A stretch of 10,354 bases of DNA from UBA4655 sp044337015 (GTDB taxonomy: Bacteria; Planctomycetota; Planctomycetia; Pirellulales; UBA1268), in assembly GCA_044337015.1 (NCBI GenBank), contig JBIIOJ010000100.1:1-10354 (forward strand). The letters run 5' to 3'. Positions 1-7,189 of this stretch are shown here, in pieces. Position 1 is the first letter of the stretch, and each line of letters opens with the position of its first letter. The position numbers were made by a program, and so were the translations under genes. Under the pieces are notes generated by a model. That model had not been told where the DNA came from. It saw only the letters and a program-made list of their open reading frames with translations, and ran no database searches.

Positions 1-619
1 CGTAGGAGACGAACCACGTGCTCCCCTTGTTGTGGCCCGTCGTGCTGCCGAACCGAACCTTCACGCCATGCGCGAGCTCCTGCCAGCCGCCCGTGATCGG
101 ATTGCCCGTGTGCGGCGTTTCGTTGAACTTGCTCGTCGAGGCTGCGACCTCGGCGGTGCCGTCGGGGTTGATGACGTCCTGAAACACGCCCCAGGCAAAC
201 GTATCGGGCCGACCGTCGGCGCCGCCTTCTCCGTCGATCCGGATCGTGAAGACCGACGGGCGGCTTGAGTCAAACTCGCCCCCCATCTCCAGGTCGTCGA
301 GTTTCTTGCCCGCGTCCTGATCGGTGGTGACCTCGGCCGCGGCCTCGAGCTTCGTCTCGCCGTCGGCCAGCTTGAGGGTGGCCCCCGCGCGGAGGTCGAT
401 CGTGATCGGCTTTTCCACCGAGAGGATCGCCCGGTGCCGGCCCAGGCCGTGCTGATGGAGCCCCGGCAGGAAGACGATCGTGTCGCCGGCCGCGGCGGCG
501 TCGAGAATCGGCTGCGGCGGCTGGCCGGGCCGGACCTCGTGCTCGGCGGCTCTGGCGTCGCTCGCGGCCGCGGCCACCACCAGGGCAAAAGTCGCGACCG
601 TTCGCACCGCGTGGTTCAT
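1..619 (-). CDS. Secreted beta-helix-like protein, C-terminus cut by window edge
   Basis: The frame is open from ATG at 619 to the left edge (206 residues visible, no stop). It starts with a Sec signal peptide: a short basic start (MNHAVR), a hydrophobic Ala/Val stretch and a likely cleavage site ARA-AE near residue 25. The mature start reads PILDAAAAGDTIVFLPG, the usual opening of right-handed parallel beta-helix proteins (pectate-lyase-like fold), where 'calculate what to place in each slot' motifs precede the coils. SVEKPITIDLRAGATLKLADGE follows the same pattern. No catalytic residues can be assigned from this N-terminal part. The start lies 6 nt after the stop of the aldolase gene, so the two are probably co-transcribed, pointing to a role on an extracellular or periplasmic carbohydrate. 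The Shine-Dalgarno is weak, which fits translational coupling. The specific activity is unknown; a structural or adhesive beta-helix is also possible. Confidence 0.72.
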   Translation of the reverse strand, partial: MNHAVRTVATFALVVAAAASDARAAEHEVRPGQPPQPILDAAAAGDTIVFLPGLHQHGLGRHRAILSVEKPITIDLRAGATLKLADGETKLEAAAEVTTDQDAGKKLDDLEMGGEFDSSRPSVFTIRIDGEGGADGRPDTFAWGVFQDVINPDGTAEVAASTSKFNETPHTGNPITGGWQELAHGVKVRFGSTTGHNKGSTWFVSY

Positions 620-625
620 GATCGG

Positions 626-1477
626 CTACGCCCTGCCGCCGTAGATCGCCAGGGCCCGCTCCGCCGATGCCCCCTCGTGGATCATCGCCATGAAGGCGGC
701 CACGATGCGGCCCGGGTTTGGGTGTTGATAGATGTTACGGCCATAGACCAGACCGTGCGCGCCCTGGGCGAGGAAGGCCGCCGCCTCGGCGAAGACCGTC
801 TCGATCGGCTTGCGGCCACCGCCGCGGACGAGCACGGGGCAGCGGGCTGCCGCGATCACCTCGTGGTAGTCCTCAGGGCGATCGGTCGGGTCGGCCTTGA
901 TCACGTCAGCGCCGAGTTCCCGCGCCTGGCGGACGAGCGGCACGATCAGGTTCTTGTCGCCGTTGACCTGGTATCCCCCCTGCTGCTCGTTGGCGCGGAG
1001 CACGAGGGGCTCGATCATCAGCGGCATACCGTAGCGGTCGCAGGCCGCCCGCAGCCGCGCGGCATTGAGGCAGGTCTGCCGGTGGAGGTCGGGCTGGCCC
1101 GGCATGAGGAGCAGGTTGCAGACGACGGCGGCGGCGTCGGCCTTGATCGCAGCGATGATCGGCTCGTCCCAATGCACGAGCTGGTTGAACATCACGGCGT
1201 GCGTCGTCGGGTTGTAGAGGTTGCCGACGTCGGTCCGCAGCACGAGCGCCGGCTTCCGCGGCCCCGGAATCTCCTGGAGGAGGTCGGCTTGGCCGATGTT
1301 CATCTGGATCGCATCGGGCCCGGCGGCGACGAGTGACTTTACGACCGCGGGCATGTCCTCGAGGCCGTCGAGAAACGAATATTCGTTGAACACGCCGTGG
1401 TCGATGGCAACGTCGAGACAGTGGCCGTCGGCGGCGAGGAACCGGTTGAGGCGAACCTTGTGACTGTTGAAGCTCAT
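626..1477 (-). CDS. DhnA/FbaB-family class I aldolase
   Basis: A 283-residue TIM-barrel aldolase of the DhnA/FbaB/LsrF group (archaeal-type class I fructose-bisphosphate aldolase relatives). Visible motifs are LDVAIDHG with Asp26-His27 near the N-terminus, VIKADPTD with the likely Schiff-base Lys194, the phosphate-binding loop VRGGGRK (217-223), and the family signature GLVYGRNIYQHPNP near 246-259. Such enzymes cleave or form a phosphorylated keto sugar or keto acid through a lysine imine; substrates range from fructose 1,6-bisphosphate to the AI-2 breakdown product of LsrF. ATG at 1477 is preferred over the in-frame TTG at 1501 because the family usually starts close to the DHG motif and the TTG would lie inside the operator region. 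No clear ribosome binding site precedes either start. The gene is divergent from the semialdehyde dehydrogenase, which could oxidise an aldehyde product. The exact substrate cannot be read from the sequence. Confidence 0.88.
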   Translation of the reverse strand: MSFNSHKVRLNRFLAADGHCLDVAIDHGVFNEYSFLDGLEDMPAVVKSLVAAGPDAIQMNIGQADLLQEIPGPRKPALVLRTDVGNLYNPTTHAVMFNQLVHWDEPIIAAIKADAAAVVCNLLLMPGQPDLHRQTCLNAARLRAACDRYGMPLMIEPLVLRANEQQGGYQVNGDKNLIVPLVRQARELGADVIKADPTDRPEDYHEVIAAARCPVLVRGGGRKPIETVFAEAAAFLAQGAHGLVYGRNIYQHPNPGRIVAAFMAMIHEGASAERALAIYGGRA

Positions 1478-1489
1478 GGCGACGAATAG

Positions 1490-1515
1490 TTGACACTCCA
1501 AACGAAGATTGTCAA
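1490..1515. promoter_or_regulatory. Candidate operator TTGACA-N14-TGTCAA in aldolase/mmsA divergent region
   Basis: TTGACA (1490-1495) and TGTCAA (1510-1515) form a perfect 6-bp inverted repeat with a 14-nt spacer. It lies 13 nt upstream of the aldolase start and about 100 nt upstream of the mmsA start. The same TTGACA-N14-TGTCA arrangement occurs in the other divergent region at 8299-8324, next to the IclR-family regulator. Both arms also equal the sigma-70 -35 consensus, but neither strand has a good -10 hexamer at 16-18 nt, so an operator is the better reading. Binding by the IclR protein is inferred. Confidence 0.5.
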
Positions 1516-1531
1516 ATGAAACGTCTTCGTT
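1501..1531. promoter_or_regulatory. Second, interleaved inverted repeat AACGAAGA-N15-TCTTCGTT
   Basis: AACGAAGA (1501-1508) and TCTTCGTT (1524-1531) are perfect 8-bp inverted arms with a 15-nt spacer. The left arm lies inside the spacer of the TTGACA/TGTCAA element, so two symmetric sites are interleaved in 42 bp. The decamer CGAAGATTGT (1503-1512) recurs in opposite orientation at 8369-8378 in the other control region. This could be a second regulator site or part of a composite IclR site. Confidence 0.4.
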
Positions 1532-1604
1532 CTCATGCGGAGGTGCCGTGAGATCGAGCCCCTCGCTTCCGCGAAGGGCTTTCGCGAAATGTTGACCCTA
1601 TCAC

Positions 1605-1610
1605 GAGGGA
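1605..1610 (+). promoter_or_regulatory. Ribosome binding site of mmsA
   Basis: GAGGGA ends 4 nt before ATG 1615 and supports that start. It is one of the few clear Shine-Dalgarno sites in the window. Confidence 0.55.
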
Positions 1611-1614
1611 TTCG

Positions 1615-3081
1615 ATGCTAGCTCCCCACCTGATCGCCGGCGAGGCCGTCACCGCTGCGGCCGAGCATGGCGATGTCTTCAATCCGTCCACCGGCGAGGT
1701 GATCGCGCGGGTGCCGCTCGGCACCGCAGCCGACGTCGATGCGGCCGTGCAGGCGGCGCGGGCCGCGTTTGCTTCCTGGAGCGTGGTGCCGCCCCCCAAG
1801 CGGTCGGCCGTGCTCTTCCGGTATCGCGACCTGCTCGAGAAGCACTTCGACGAACTGGCCCGGCTCGTCACAAAAGAAAACGGCAAGACGCTCGACGAGG
1901 CCCGCGGCGACGTGCGGCGCGGCATCGAGGTGGTCGAGTTTGCCTGCGGCATTTCGCACCTCGCGAAGGGGGAGAGCCTGCCGCAGGTGGCCGAACAGAT
2001 CGACGCGGCGACGACGCGGGAGCCGCTGGGCGTCTGCGCCGGCATCACACCCTTCAACTTCCCCGCGATGGTGCCGATGTGGATGTATCCCCTGGCGATC
2101 GCCTGCGGCAACACGTTCATCCTCAAGCCGAGCGAGAAGGTGCCGCTGACGGCGCTGCGATTGGCGGAGCTCTTCGCGGAGGCGGGCCTGCCGCCCGGCG
2201 TGCTCAACATCGTGCACGGCGGCCCCGAGGTGGTCGACGCCCTCTGCACGCATCGGGGAATCGCGGCGGTGAGCTTCGTCGGCTCGTCGGGCGTGGCGGC
2301 CCACGTCTACGCCCTCGCGTCGCGGCACGGCAAGCGGGTGCAGGCGGCGGGCGGCGCGAAGAACGTGCTCCTCGTCATGCCCGACGCGGAGCCCGAGCCC
2401 ACGCTGCGGGCGATCCTCGGCTCGTCGTTCGGCTGCGCCGGCCAACGGTGCATGGCGGGATCGGTGCTCATGGGCGTGGGGAAGGCGACCGCCGACGAGT
2501 GGCGGGAGCGGATCTCGGCGGCGCTCGCGAGCCTGCGGGTGGCCGACACGTCGGCCGACGACCGCGCCGAGATGGGGCCCGTGATCGACGCCGGCGCCCA
2601 GCGGCGAGTGCGCAGCTTCATCGAGGCCGCGGCCGGCGAAGGGGCCGACGTGGCCTTCGACGGCGGCAAGAGCCTGCCCCCGCGCGGGTTTTTCGTCGGC
2701 CCGGCGCTCGTCGACCGCGTCGAGCCCGGCATGCGGCTCTTCGAGGAGGAAATCTTCGGGCCGGTCCTCTCGCTCGTGCGGCCGCGTTCGCTCGACGAGG
2801 CGATCGCCACGATGAACAGGCTCTCCTTCGGCAACGGCGCGTCGATCTTCACGTCCAGCGGCGCGGCGGCGCGGCAGTTCGTCCGCGAGATGCAGGCCGG
2901 GATGATCGGCGTGAATGTCGGCGTGCCCGCGCCGATGGCCCTCTTCTCGTTTTCCGGATGGAACCAGAGCTTCTTCGGCGATCTCCACGTGCAGGGGATC
3001 GAGGGCGTGATGTTCTACACGCGGCAGAAGTGCGTGCTCTCGCGGTGGGATGCGAGCTACGTGCGATCGCAGGGATGGTGA
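1615..3081 (+). CDS. mmsA: Methylmalonate/malonate-semialdehyde dehydrogenase (CoA-acylating)
   Basis: A 488-residue aldehyde dehydrogenase of the MmsA/IolA subfamily, which oxidises methylmalonate or malonate semialdehyde with NAD and CoA to propionyl- or acetyl-CoA plus CO2. Evidence: the subfamily block GITPFNFPAMVPMWMYPLAI from residue 143, with oxyanion-hole Asn148; the NAD-fold segments LKPSEK and SFVGSS; and the nucleophile Cys279 in FGCAGQRCMA. The general-base Glu of hydrolytic aldehyde dehydrogenases, expected in the ELGGKN motif, is absent: the motif here is QAAGGAKN (243-250). This loss is normal in MMSDH and fits CoA-dependent deacylation. Length is typical of the family. It is divergent from the aldolase and 4 nt upstream of an Fe-dependent alcohol dehydrogenase, so the two enzymes probably act on the same semialdehyde, one oxidising and one reducing. 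The subfamily call is firm; whether the substrate is malonate or methylmalonate semialdehyde, or something else, is open. Confidence 0.9.
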   Translation: MLAPHLIAGEAVTAAAEHGDVFNPSTGEVIARVPLGTAADVDAAVQAARAAFASWSVVPPPKRSAVLFRYRDLLEKHFDELARLVTKENGKTLDEARGDVRRGIEVVEFACGISHLAKGESLPQVAEQIDAATTREPLGVCAGITPFNFPAMVPMWMYPLAIACGNTFILKPSEKVPLTALRLAELFAEAGLPPGVLNIVHGGPEVVDALCTHRGIAAVSFVGSSGVAAHVYALASRHGKRVQAAGGAKNVLLVMPDAEPEPTLRAILGSSFGCAGQRCMAGSVLMGVGKATADEWRERISAALASLRVADTSADDRAEMGPVIDAGAQRRVRSFIEAAAGEGADVAFDGGKSLPPRGFFVGPALVDRVEPGMRLFEEEIFGPVLSLVRPRSLDEAIATMNRLSFGNGASIFTSSGAAARQFVREMQAGMIGVNVGVPAPMALFSFSGWNQSFFGDLHVQGIEGVMFYTRQKCVLSRWDASYVRSQGW

Positions 3082-3085
3082 TGCC

Positions 3086-4255
3086 ATGACCGCGGCCCCG
3101 GCCCAGTTCAACGTTCCAGCCACGGTGATCATCGGAGGCGGCGCGTCGGGGGAACTCGTGCCGCAGCTCGAGCGGCTCGGCGCCCGCCGCGTGCTCTTCG
3201 TCACCGACGGCTTCATGGTGTCGTCGGGGCTCGCGGGGCGGTTTGCGGCGGCGCTCGAGGCGGCCGGCCTCGCGGTGATCACGTTCGCCGACGTGCAGCC
3301 CGACCCGACCGACGAGACCGTCCGCGCGGCCACGCGGCTCTTCGCTGCGGAGCGGTGCGATGCGATCGTCGCCCTCGGCGGCGGCAGCCCGATCGACGCG
3401 GCGAAGGCGGTGGCCGTGCTCGCGGTCAACGGCGAGCCCCTGGCCCGCTTCGAGGGCTATCACCAGGTGCCCCGCGGCGGCGTGCCGCTCGTCGTGATTC
3501 CCACCACCGCCGGCACCGGCAGCGAGGTGACGAAGGTCGCCGTGATCACCGACACGGCCCGCGACGTGAAGATGATGATGCTCGACCGGCATCTGCTGCC
3601 CACGGTGGCCCTGGTCGACTACGAACTCACGCTCTCGATGCCCGCCCCGCTCACAGCGCACGTCGGCGTCGACACGCTCACCCACGGGATCGAGGCGTTT
3701 GTCTCGCGGAAGGCGACGCCGCTCACCGACATTCTCGCGCTCGACTGCATTCGCCTCGTGGCCGCGCACCTCGAGCGGGCCTGGCGGGAGCCAAGCGACC
3801 GCGAGGCCCGCGAGGGGATGATGCGGGCCGCCACGCTCGGCGGCATGGCCTTCGCGAATGCGAGCGTGGCGCTCGTGCATGGGATGAGCCGGCCGATCGG
3901 CGCGGTCTTCCATGTGCCGCACGGGCTCTCCAACTCGGTGCTGCTGCCGGCAGTGACGCGTTTTTCGCTGCGAAGCGCGGCCAGCCGCTACGCGACCATC
4001 GCCCGCGCGATGGGCCTGGCCAGCGCGGCCGATGGCGACGATGCCGCAGGCAACAAACTCGTCGCAGGGCTCACGGCGCTCAACGCGCGGCTCGAGGTGC
4101 CGGCGCTCTCCGGCTGCCGCGGCGTCGACCGCGCGCGGTTCGATGCGGTCAAGGAAAAGATGGCATCCGACGCGCTCGCCTCGGGCAGCCCGCAGAACAA
4201 CCCCGTCGTGCCGACCGCCAACGAGATCGTCGCCCTCTACGAAGAGGCCTGGTGA
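3086..4255 (+). CDS. Iron-dependent (group III) alcohol dehydrogenase
   Basis: A 389-residue group III Fe-ADH, the family of lactaldehyde reductase FucO, 1,3-propanediol and 4-hydroxybutyrate dehydrogenases. The N-terminal Rossmann-like domain has the NAD(P)-binding motif GGGSPIDAAK (98-107) and the PTTAGTGSE motif. The metal ligands are all present: Asp196 and His200 in VDTLTHGIEAF, His265 in ALVHGMSRP and His279 in FHVPHG, close to the published FucO ligand numbering (196, 200, 263, 277). The family reduces an aldehyde to the alcohol with NAD(P)H, or the reverse. ATG 3086 is chosen over the in-frame ATG at 3050 because the latter lies inside the end of mmsA. The gap to mmsA is 4 nt with a purine-rich AGGGATGG upstream, so they form one operon. 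The likely role is disposal or reversible reduction of a semialdehyde or lactaldehyde from the aldolase step. The substrate is not identifiable. Confidence 0.88.
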   Translation: MTAAPAQFNVPATVIIGGGASGELVPQLERLGARRVLFVTDGFMVSSGLAGRFAAALEAAGLAVITFADVQPDPTDETVRAATRLFAAERCDAIVALGGGSPIDAAKAVAVLAVNGEPLARFEGYHQVPRGGVPLVVIPTTAGTGSEVTKVAVITDTARDVKMMMLDRHLLPTVALVDYELTLSMPAPLTAHVGVDTLTHGIEAFVSRKATPLTDILALDCIRLVAAHLERAWREPSDREAREGMMRAATLGGMAFANASVALVHGMSRPIGAVFHVPHGLSNSVLLPAVTRFSLRSAASRYATIARAMGLASAADGDDAAGNKLVAGLTALNARLEVPALSGCRGVDRARFDAVKEKMASDALASGSPQNNPVVPTANEIVALYEEAW

Positions 4256-4325
4256 CGCGGCGGCCGCCTTCGTGACCGGCCAGACCATCGCCTCGCTGTC
4301 GATCTCCTCGACCGGCGGATCGTGA
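4251..4325 (+). pseudogene. Possible remnant of a short-chain dehydrogenase C-terminus
   Basis: In the frame beginning at 4251, which overlaps the last codons of the Fe-ADH, the translation reads GDAAAAFVTGQTIA, then a degenerate tail ending TGGS and a TGA stop at 4323. The string (S)DAAAFVTGQTIxVDGG is the characteristic C-terminal block of classical short-chain dehydrogenases/reductases. Upstream in this frame there is only antisense-like reading within the Fe-ADH gene, so no intact SDR exists. The expected VDGG is replaced by SLSISSTGG, consistent with decay. It may be the 3' scar of a deleted SDR gene that once followed the Fe-ADH. A chance match cannot be excluded on such a short stretch. 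Confidence 0.4.
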
Positions 4326-4349
4326 TCGGCGTTCCATGCGCGAAAGCCA

Positions 4350-4393
4350 CTTCGCAGTAACCGAAACCGCTGATTGTTCAGTCACTGGCGAAG
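4350..4393. terminator. Imperfect inverted repeat between convergent genes
   Basis: CTTCGCAGT (4350-4358) and ACTGGCGAAG (4384-4393) are complementary except for one bulged base, with a loop of about 25 nt. The repeat spans the stop codon of the ATPase gene in the gap between the convergent Fe-ADH and ATPase genes. There is no T-run on either side, so a Rho-independent terminator is only a weak possibility. The rest of the 122-nt gap holds the SDR-like remnant and nothing else I recognise. Confidence 0.22.
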
Positions 4394-5565
4394 CCGGCGA
4401 TGTCGTCCGGGCCCAGAGCTTCGACGGGCGGCGTCGCGGCGACGACCAGGGGATGCCTGTGGGACGTGCGGCACATGATCGCCATCCGCGCGACGTTTTT
4501 GACCGGCAGTTCATCGCGAACCCGGAGCAGGCGGGCGGCATCGGCCGGCTCGGGAACCTCCGTCCACTTGGCGTCTGCGAGCGCGAACGTGCCACCGGCA
4601 TGGATGAGGAAATCAGCTTCCTTGGTCCGATCGCGCCAAAAGTGCAACTGCCTCGCACCGGCACTTCGGGCGAGCGCTTGGCGGAGTTCGCCGCAGACGA
4701 AGGTTTCCCAGAGCGGTCCGACGAGGGGAGACGCGGCCAGCTCATCGGCGGTTCGGAATCCCATCAGGAACGCCGCCAGGCCCGTATCGCGAAAGTAGAG
4801 CTTCGGCGTTTTGACGAGCGATTTGCCGCGGTTTGAAAACCATGGCTCGAGCAGCGTCACGATGCCACCCCGTTCCAGGAGCGCCAGCCATTCGCCCGAG
4901 GTGGAGCCGCTGATCGCCACGTCTCGTGCCAGTTCGGCCTTGTTGAGCAGTTGTGCCGAGCGGAGGGCGGCCGCCCGCACGAACCGCTCGAAATCACGGA
5001 GGCTGCCCACGCGGAGTTGGCTGCGGAGGTCGCGCTCCAGGTACGTGGCGACATACGAGCGGAGAAAATCCGCCGTGTCGATCGCCCGGTCGGCATGCAA
5101 TTCGGGGAATCCGCCCCGCAGGAGCATGTCGGCGATCGTCATCCGCGGATTCGCCGCGTGGATCTCCCCGAAGGTGAGCCCCTCGACCTCGACGATGGCG
5201 GCGCGTCCGGCCAACGAGTCCGACACGCCCTGCATGAGCGTGAACGGCTGCGAGCCGGTGAGAATGAACCGGCCTGGCTCCTGCCGACGCTCATCGACAG
5301 CCCGCTTCAAAGAGCGAAAAAGCCCCGGCGCGTACTGCACCTCGTCGATCACGACGGGAGGTGGATAGGCGGCGAGAAACGTCGCCGGGTCATGCTCGGC
5401 CTGGGCCGCAGCGCTCGGCAGATCGAGCGAGACATAGGCGTGCCGGGGAAAAAGCCGCCGCGCCAGCGAGGTCTTGCCGGTCTGCCGACCGCCGGTGATC
5501 ACCACCACGGGTCGCGTGGCGGCGAGGGACCTGATTCGCGGCTCGATACGGCGTTCAATCCACAT
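4378..5565 (-). CDS. AAA ATPase with DUF4143-type C-terminal domain
   Basis: A 395-residue protein of the AAA_14/DUF4143 class, widespread in bacteria and archaea and of unsettled function. Domains in order: P-loop ATPase with Walker A GGRQTGKTS (25-33), Walker B VVIDEVQ (71-77) and a sensor-like ILTGSQ (101-106); a helical middle with the family blocks GGFPE (151-155) and YVATYLERDL (171-180); a winged-helix-like segment around 205-240; and a C-terminal domain with KEADFLI (315-321) and ADAKW (330-334). The last pair resembles the E/D...(D/E)xK pattern of restriction-endonuclease folds, but activity is unproven. ATG 5565 is chosen because the frame upstream of it is low-complexity Arg/Ser-rich reading through the intergenic region. 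No Shine-Dalgarno is visible; a palindrome sits 3 nt upstream of the start. The gene has no metabolic link to its neighbours and separates the two halves of the catabolic locus, which suggests it is an accessory insertion. Confidence 0.88.
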   Translation of the reverse strand: MWIERRIEPRIRSLAATRPVVVITGGRQTGKTSLARRLFPRHAYVSLDLPSAAAQAEHDPATFLAAYPPPVVIDEVQYAPGLFRSLKRAVDERRQEPGRFILTGSQPFTLMQGVSDSLAGRAAIVEVEGLTFGEIHAANPRMTIADMLLRGGFPELHADRAIDTADFLRSYVATYLERDLRSQLRVGSLRDFERFVRAAALRSAQLLNKAELARDVAISGSTSGEWLALLERGGIVTLLEPWFSNRGKSLVKTPKLYFRDTGLAAFLMGFRTADELAASPLVGPLWETFVCGELRQALARSAGARQLHFWRDRTKEADFLIHAGGTFALADAKWTEVPEPADAARLLRVRDELPVKNVARMAIMCRTSHRHPLVVAATPPVEALGPDDIAGFASD

Positions 5566-5568
5566 CGT

Positions 5569-5599
5569 GCAAATCGTACGGCGTCGCCGTATTATTTGC
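5569..5599. promoter_or_regulatory. 31-bp palindrome abutting the ATPase start codon
   Basis: The arms GCAAATCGTACGGC (5569-5582) and GCCGTATTATTTGC (5586-5599) are inverted repeats of 14 bp with two adjacent mismatches, separated by GTC. The palindrome ends 3 nt before the ATG of the ATPase on the minus strand. It could be an operator, possibly for autoregulation, or an mRNA hairpin masking the start codon. The remaining ~75 nt toward the FGGY kinase gene contain no recognised feature. Confidence 0.55.
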
Positions 5600-5674
5600 A
5601 AGACGCCGGAAGCCGCGTCATATGGCGACCTCGACGGGGATCGGCTCTCTCCTGGCAGCGAGGCTCTCGAGATC

Positions 5675-7189
5675 TCACGTTGGGCTGCTCGCCCACCACG
5701 GGGCGAGCGCGTCGAGCGCCTGCGTGAAGCGGGCGAACCGGGCATCGAGGAGCCGCGAGCGGCTGGCGACCGGCTCGAAGACGCGGTCGATTCGGGTCAT
5801 CCGCGCGACAGCCGCCGGAAGCGGGCCGTGGCCAGCGGCCGTGGCGGCGAGGATCGCGGCGCCGAACGCACCGAGCTCGCGGCCGGCGGGCACCTCCACC
5901 GGCAGGCCGAGCGCGTCGGCGAACAATTGCCCCCATGACTGCAGCCGGCCGATGCCCCCCGTCAGCCGCACCGCCGCGGGCGCGGGGCGATGGAGGAGCA
6001 GCCGCTGCATGTGCCAGAGATGCCCGAACGCGATCCCCTCGAGCACGGCCCGCAGGCAGTGGGCCTGCGTGTGTTGCGCTTCGAGGCCAAGAAAGCCACC
6101 CGTCGCCCGGCCGCCGCCGAATGAGCCGGTGACGAACGGCAGAAAAAACGGATCGCGTTCCGAGGGCTCGATCGAGCCGACGAGGGCGTCGATCCCTCCC
6201 GCCGCGGCGCGCCCCGAGTCTGCCGAGAGGTCGGGCAGGAACGTGCGGGTGAACCAGTCGAGATTGCCGGCCGACGTTGGGCTCCCCTCGAGCAGCACGA
6301 ACGACCCCGGCTCCGGCCCGCACGACGTCATGAAGAGGCTGCCGTCAGTGACCGGCCGCGTAGCCAGCGAGAGCGTATTGCCCCAGGTGCCCGCCGCGAC
6401 GCCGATGGCGGACTCGTCGGTGATGCCCGCCGCCAGGAGGCAGGCGTCGATGTCGAAGAGGCCGCCCGCCACCGGCGTGCCCGCCGCGAGGCCCGTCTCC
6501 GTGGCCGCCGCCCGATGCACCTGCCCCGCGATCGCGGTGCTCTCCACGAGCGGCGGCATGAGCCGGCCACACTCCCCGAGGCCGAGCAATTCAAGCACGG
6601 CCGGCTCGTGCCGCCGCTCGACCACCGACATCATGCTCGTCGCGGACGCGTCGGTGATCTCCGCGGCGATCTCGCCGACGAGCGCGATCCGCATGACGTC
6701 CTTCATCGCCACGGCATGCCGCGCGGCGGCGAGCGCCGCGGGCTCGTGTTCGCGGAGCCACGCGAGGAGCGCGGGCGGCTGGCCCGCCCAGAGCGACTGC
6801 GCCGTGTGCGGCAGGATCGCGGACGCCGCCCCGGAGGCCGTCTGCCGATCGACCCACTCCCGGGCTCGCGTGTCGCCGGAGCCGATGAGGGGCCGCACGG
6901 CCCGGCCCGCCGCGTCGAGCAGATGCAGGCCGTTGCCGTAGCCGGTGCAGCCCACGGCGGCGATCGCCTCAGGCGGGATGCCCGCCTGCGCGATCGCCTC
7001 ACGGATGCAGTCGGCCGTGTCCCGCCAGGATCGCTCGGGATCGCGCTCGGCCTGGTCGACCTGCGGGCTGCGGACGGCCGCTCGCCGCGCCGCCACCGCG
7101 ATCTCGTGTCCCTCCGCATCGAACACCGCCGCCTTCGTGACGGTGCTGCCGTTGTCGACGCCGAGCCAGTGCGGATCGCGGGGTGTCAT
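5675..7189 (-). CDS. FGGY-family carbohydrate kinase, LyxK-like (L-xylulose/ketogulonate kinase type)
   Basis: A 504-residue FGGY kinase. It shows the ATP/phosphate loop GVDNGSTVTKAAVFD (10-24), the substrate-side segment GCTGYGNGLHLLD, GGLFDIDACLLAAGI near 240, AGTWGN near 268, GSPTSAGNLDWFT near 300-312 and the C-terminal ATP-site block LTGGIGRLQSW near 407. From memory of the E. coli sequences, the GTPVxGGLFD and SPTSxGNLxWFT segments match LyxK, which phosphorylates L-xylulose and 3-keto-L-gulonate, better than LsrK, XylB or AraB. The start ATG (7187-7189) overlaps the TGA of the lactonase gene in an ATGA junction, so translation is probably coupled. The kinase would make the phosphorylated keto sugar or keto acid that the FbaB-type aldolase at 626-1477 cleaves; that link is inference. 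An apparent much longer frame running on to 8140 is antisense-type reading through the lactonase gene, not a fusion. Confidence 0.87.
   Translation of the reverse strand: MTPRDPHWLGVDNGSTVTKAAVFDAEGHEIAVAARRAAVRSPQVDQAERDPERSWRDTADCIREAIAQAGIPPEAIAAVGCTGYGNGLHLLDAAGRAVRPLIGSGDTRAREWVDRQTASGAASAILPHTAQSLWAGQPPALLAWLREHEPAALAAARHAVAMKDVMRIALVGEIAAEITDASATSMMSVVERRHEPAVLELLGLGECGRLMPPLVESTAIAGQVHRAAATETGLAAGTPVAGGLFDIDACLLAAGITDESAIGVAAGTWGNTLSLATRPVTDGSLFMTSCGPEPGSFVLLEGSPTSAGNLDWFTRTFLPDLSADSGRAAAGGIDALVGSIEPSERDPFFLPFVTGSFGGGRATGGFLGLEAQHTQAHCLRAVLEGIAFGHLWHMQRLLLHRPAPAAVRLTGGIGRLQSWGQLFADALGLPVEVPAGRELGAFGAAILAATAAGHGPLPAAVARMTRIDRVFEPVASRSRLLDARFARFTQALDALAPWWASSPT

Noticed and set aside
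1490..1518. TTGACA as the -35 box of a sigma-70 promoter, here and at 8299-8329.
   Set aside because: No convincing -10 hexamer at 16-18 nt on either strand (best about 3 of 6). Conserved symmetric arms with equal spacing fit an operator better, although overlap with a promoter is still possible.
1514..1522. AAATGAAAC resembling a half-site of the enterobacterial KdgR box.
   Set aside because: No matching second half at the right spacing and no equivalent in the other control region.
1618..3429. A 603-residue open frame antisense to mmsA.
   Set aside because: High-GC shadow frame, rich in Arg/His/Ala and without recognisable motifs; mmsA on the plus strand has complete family motifs.
5622..6941. 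A 439-residue plus-strand open frame opposite the FGGY kinase.
   Set aside because: Ser/Ala/Arg-rich shadow without domain motifs; the minus-strand kinase explains the region.
626..7189. An AI-2 (Lsr-like) uptake and breakdown system, since LsrK is an FGGY kinase and LsrF a DhnA-type aldolase.
   Set aside because: The kinase motifs fit LyxK better than LsrK, there is no Lsr transporter or LsrR-type regulator, and MmsA has no role in that pathway.
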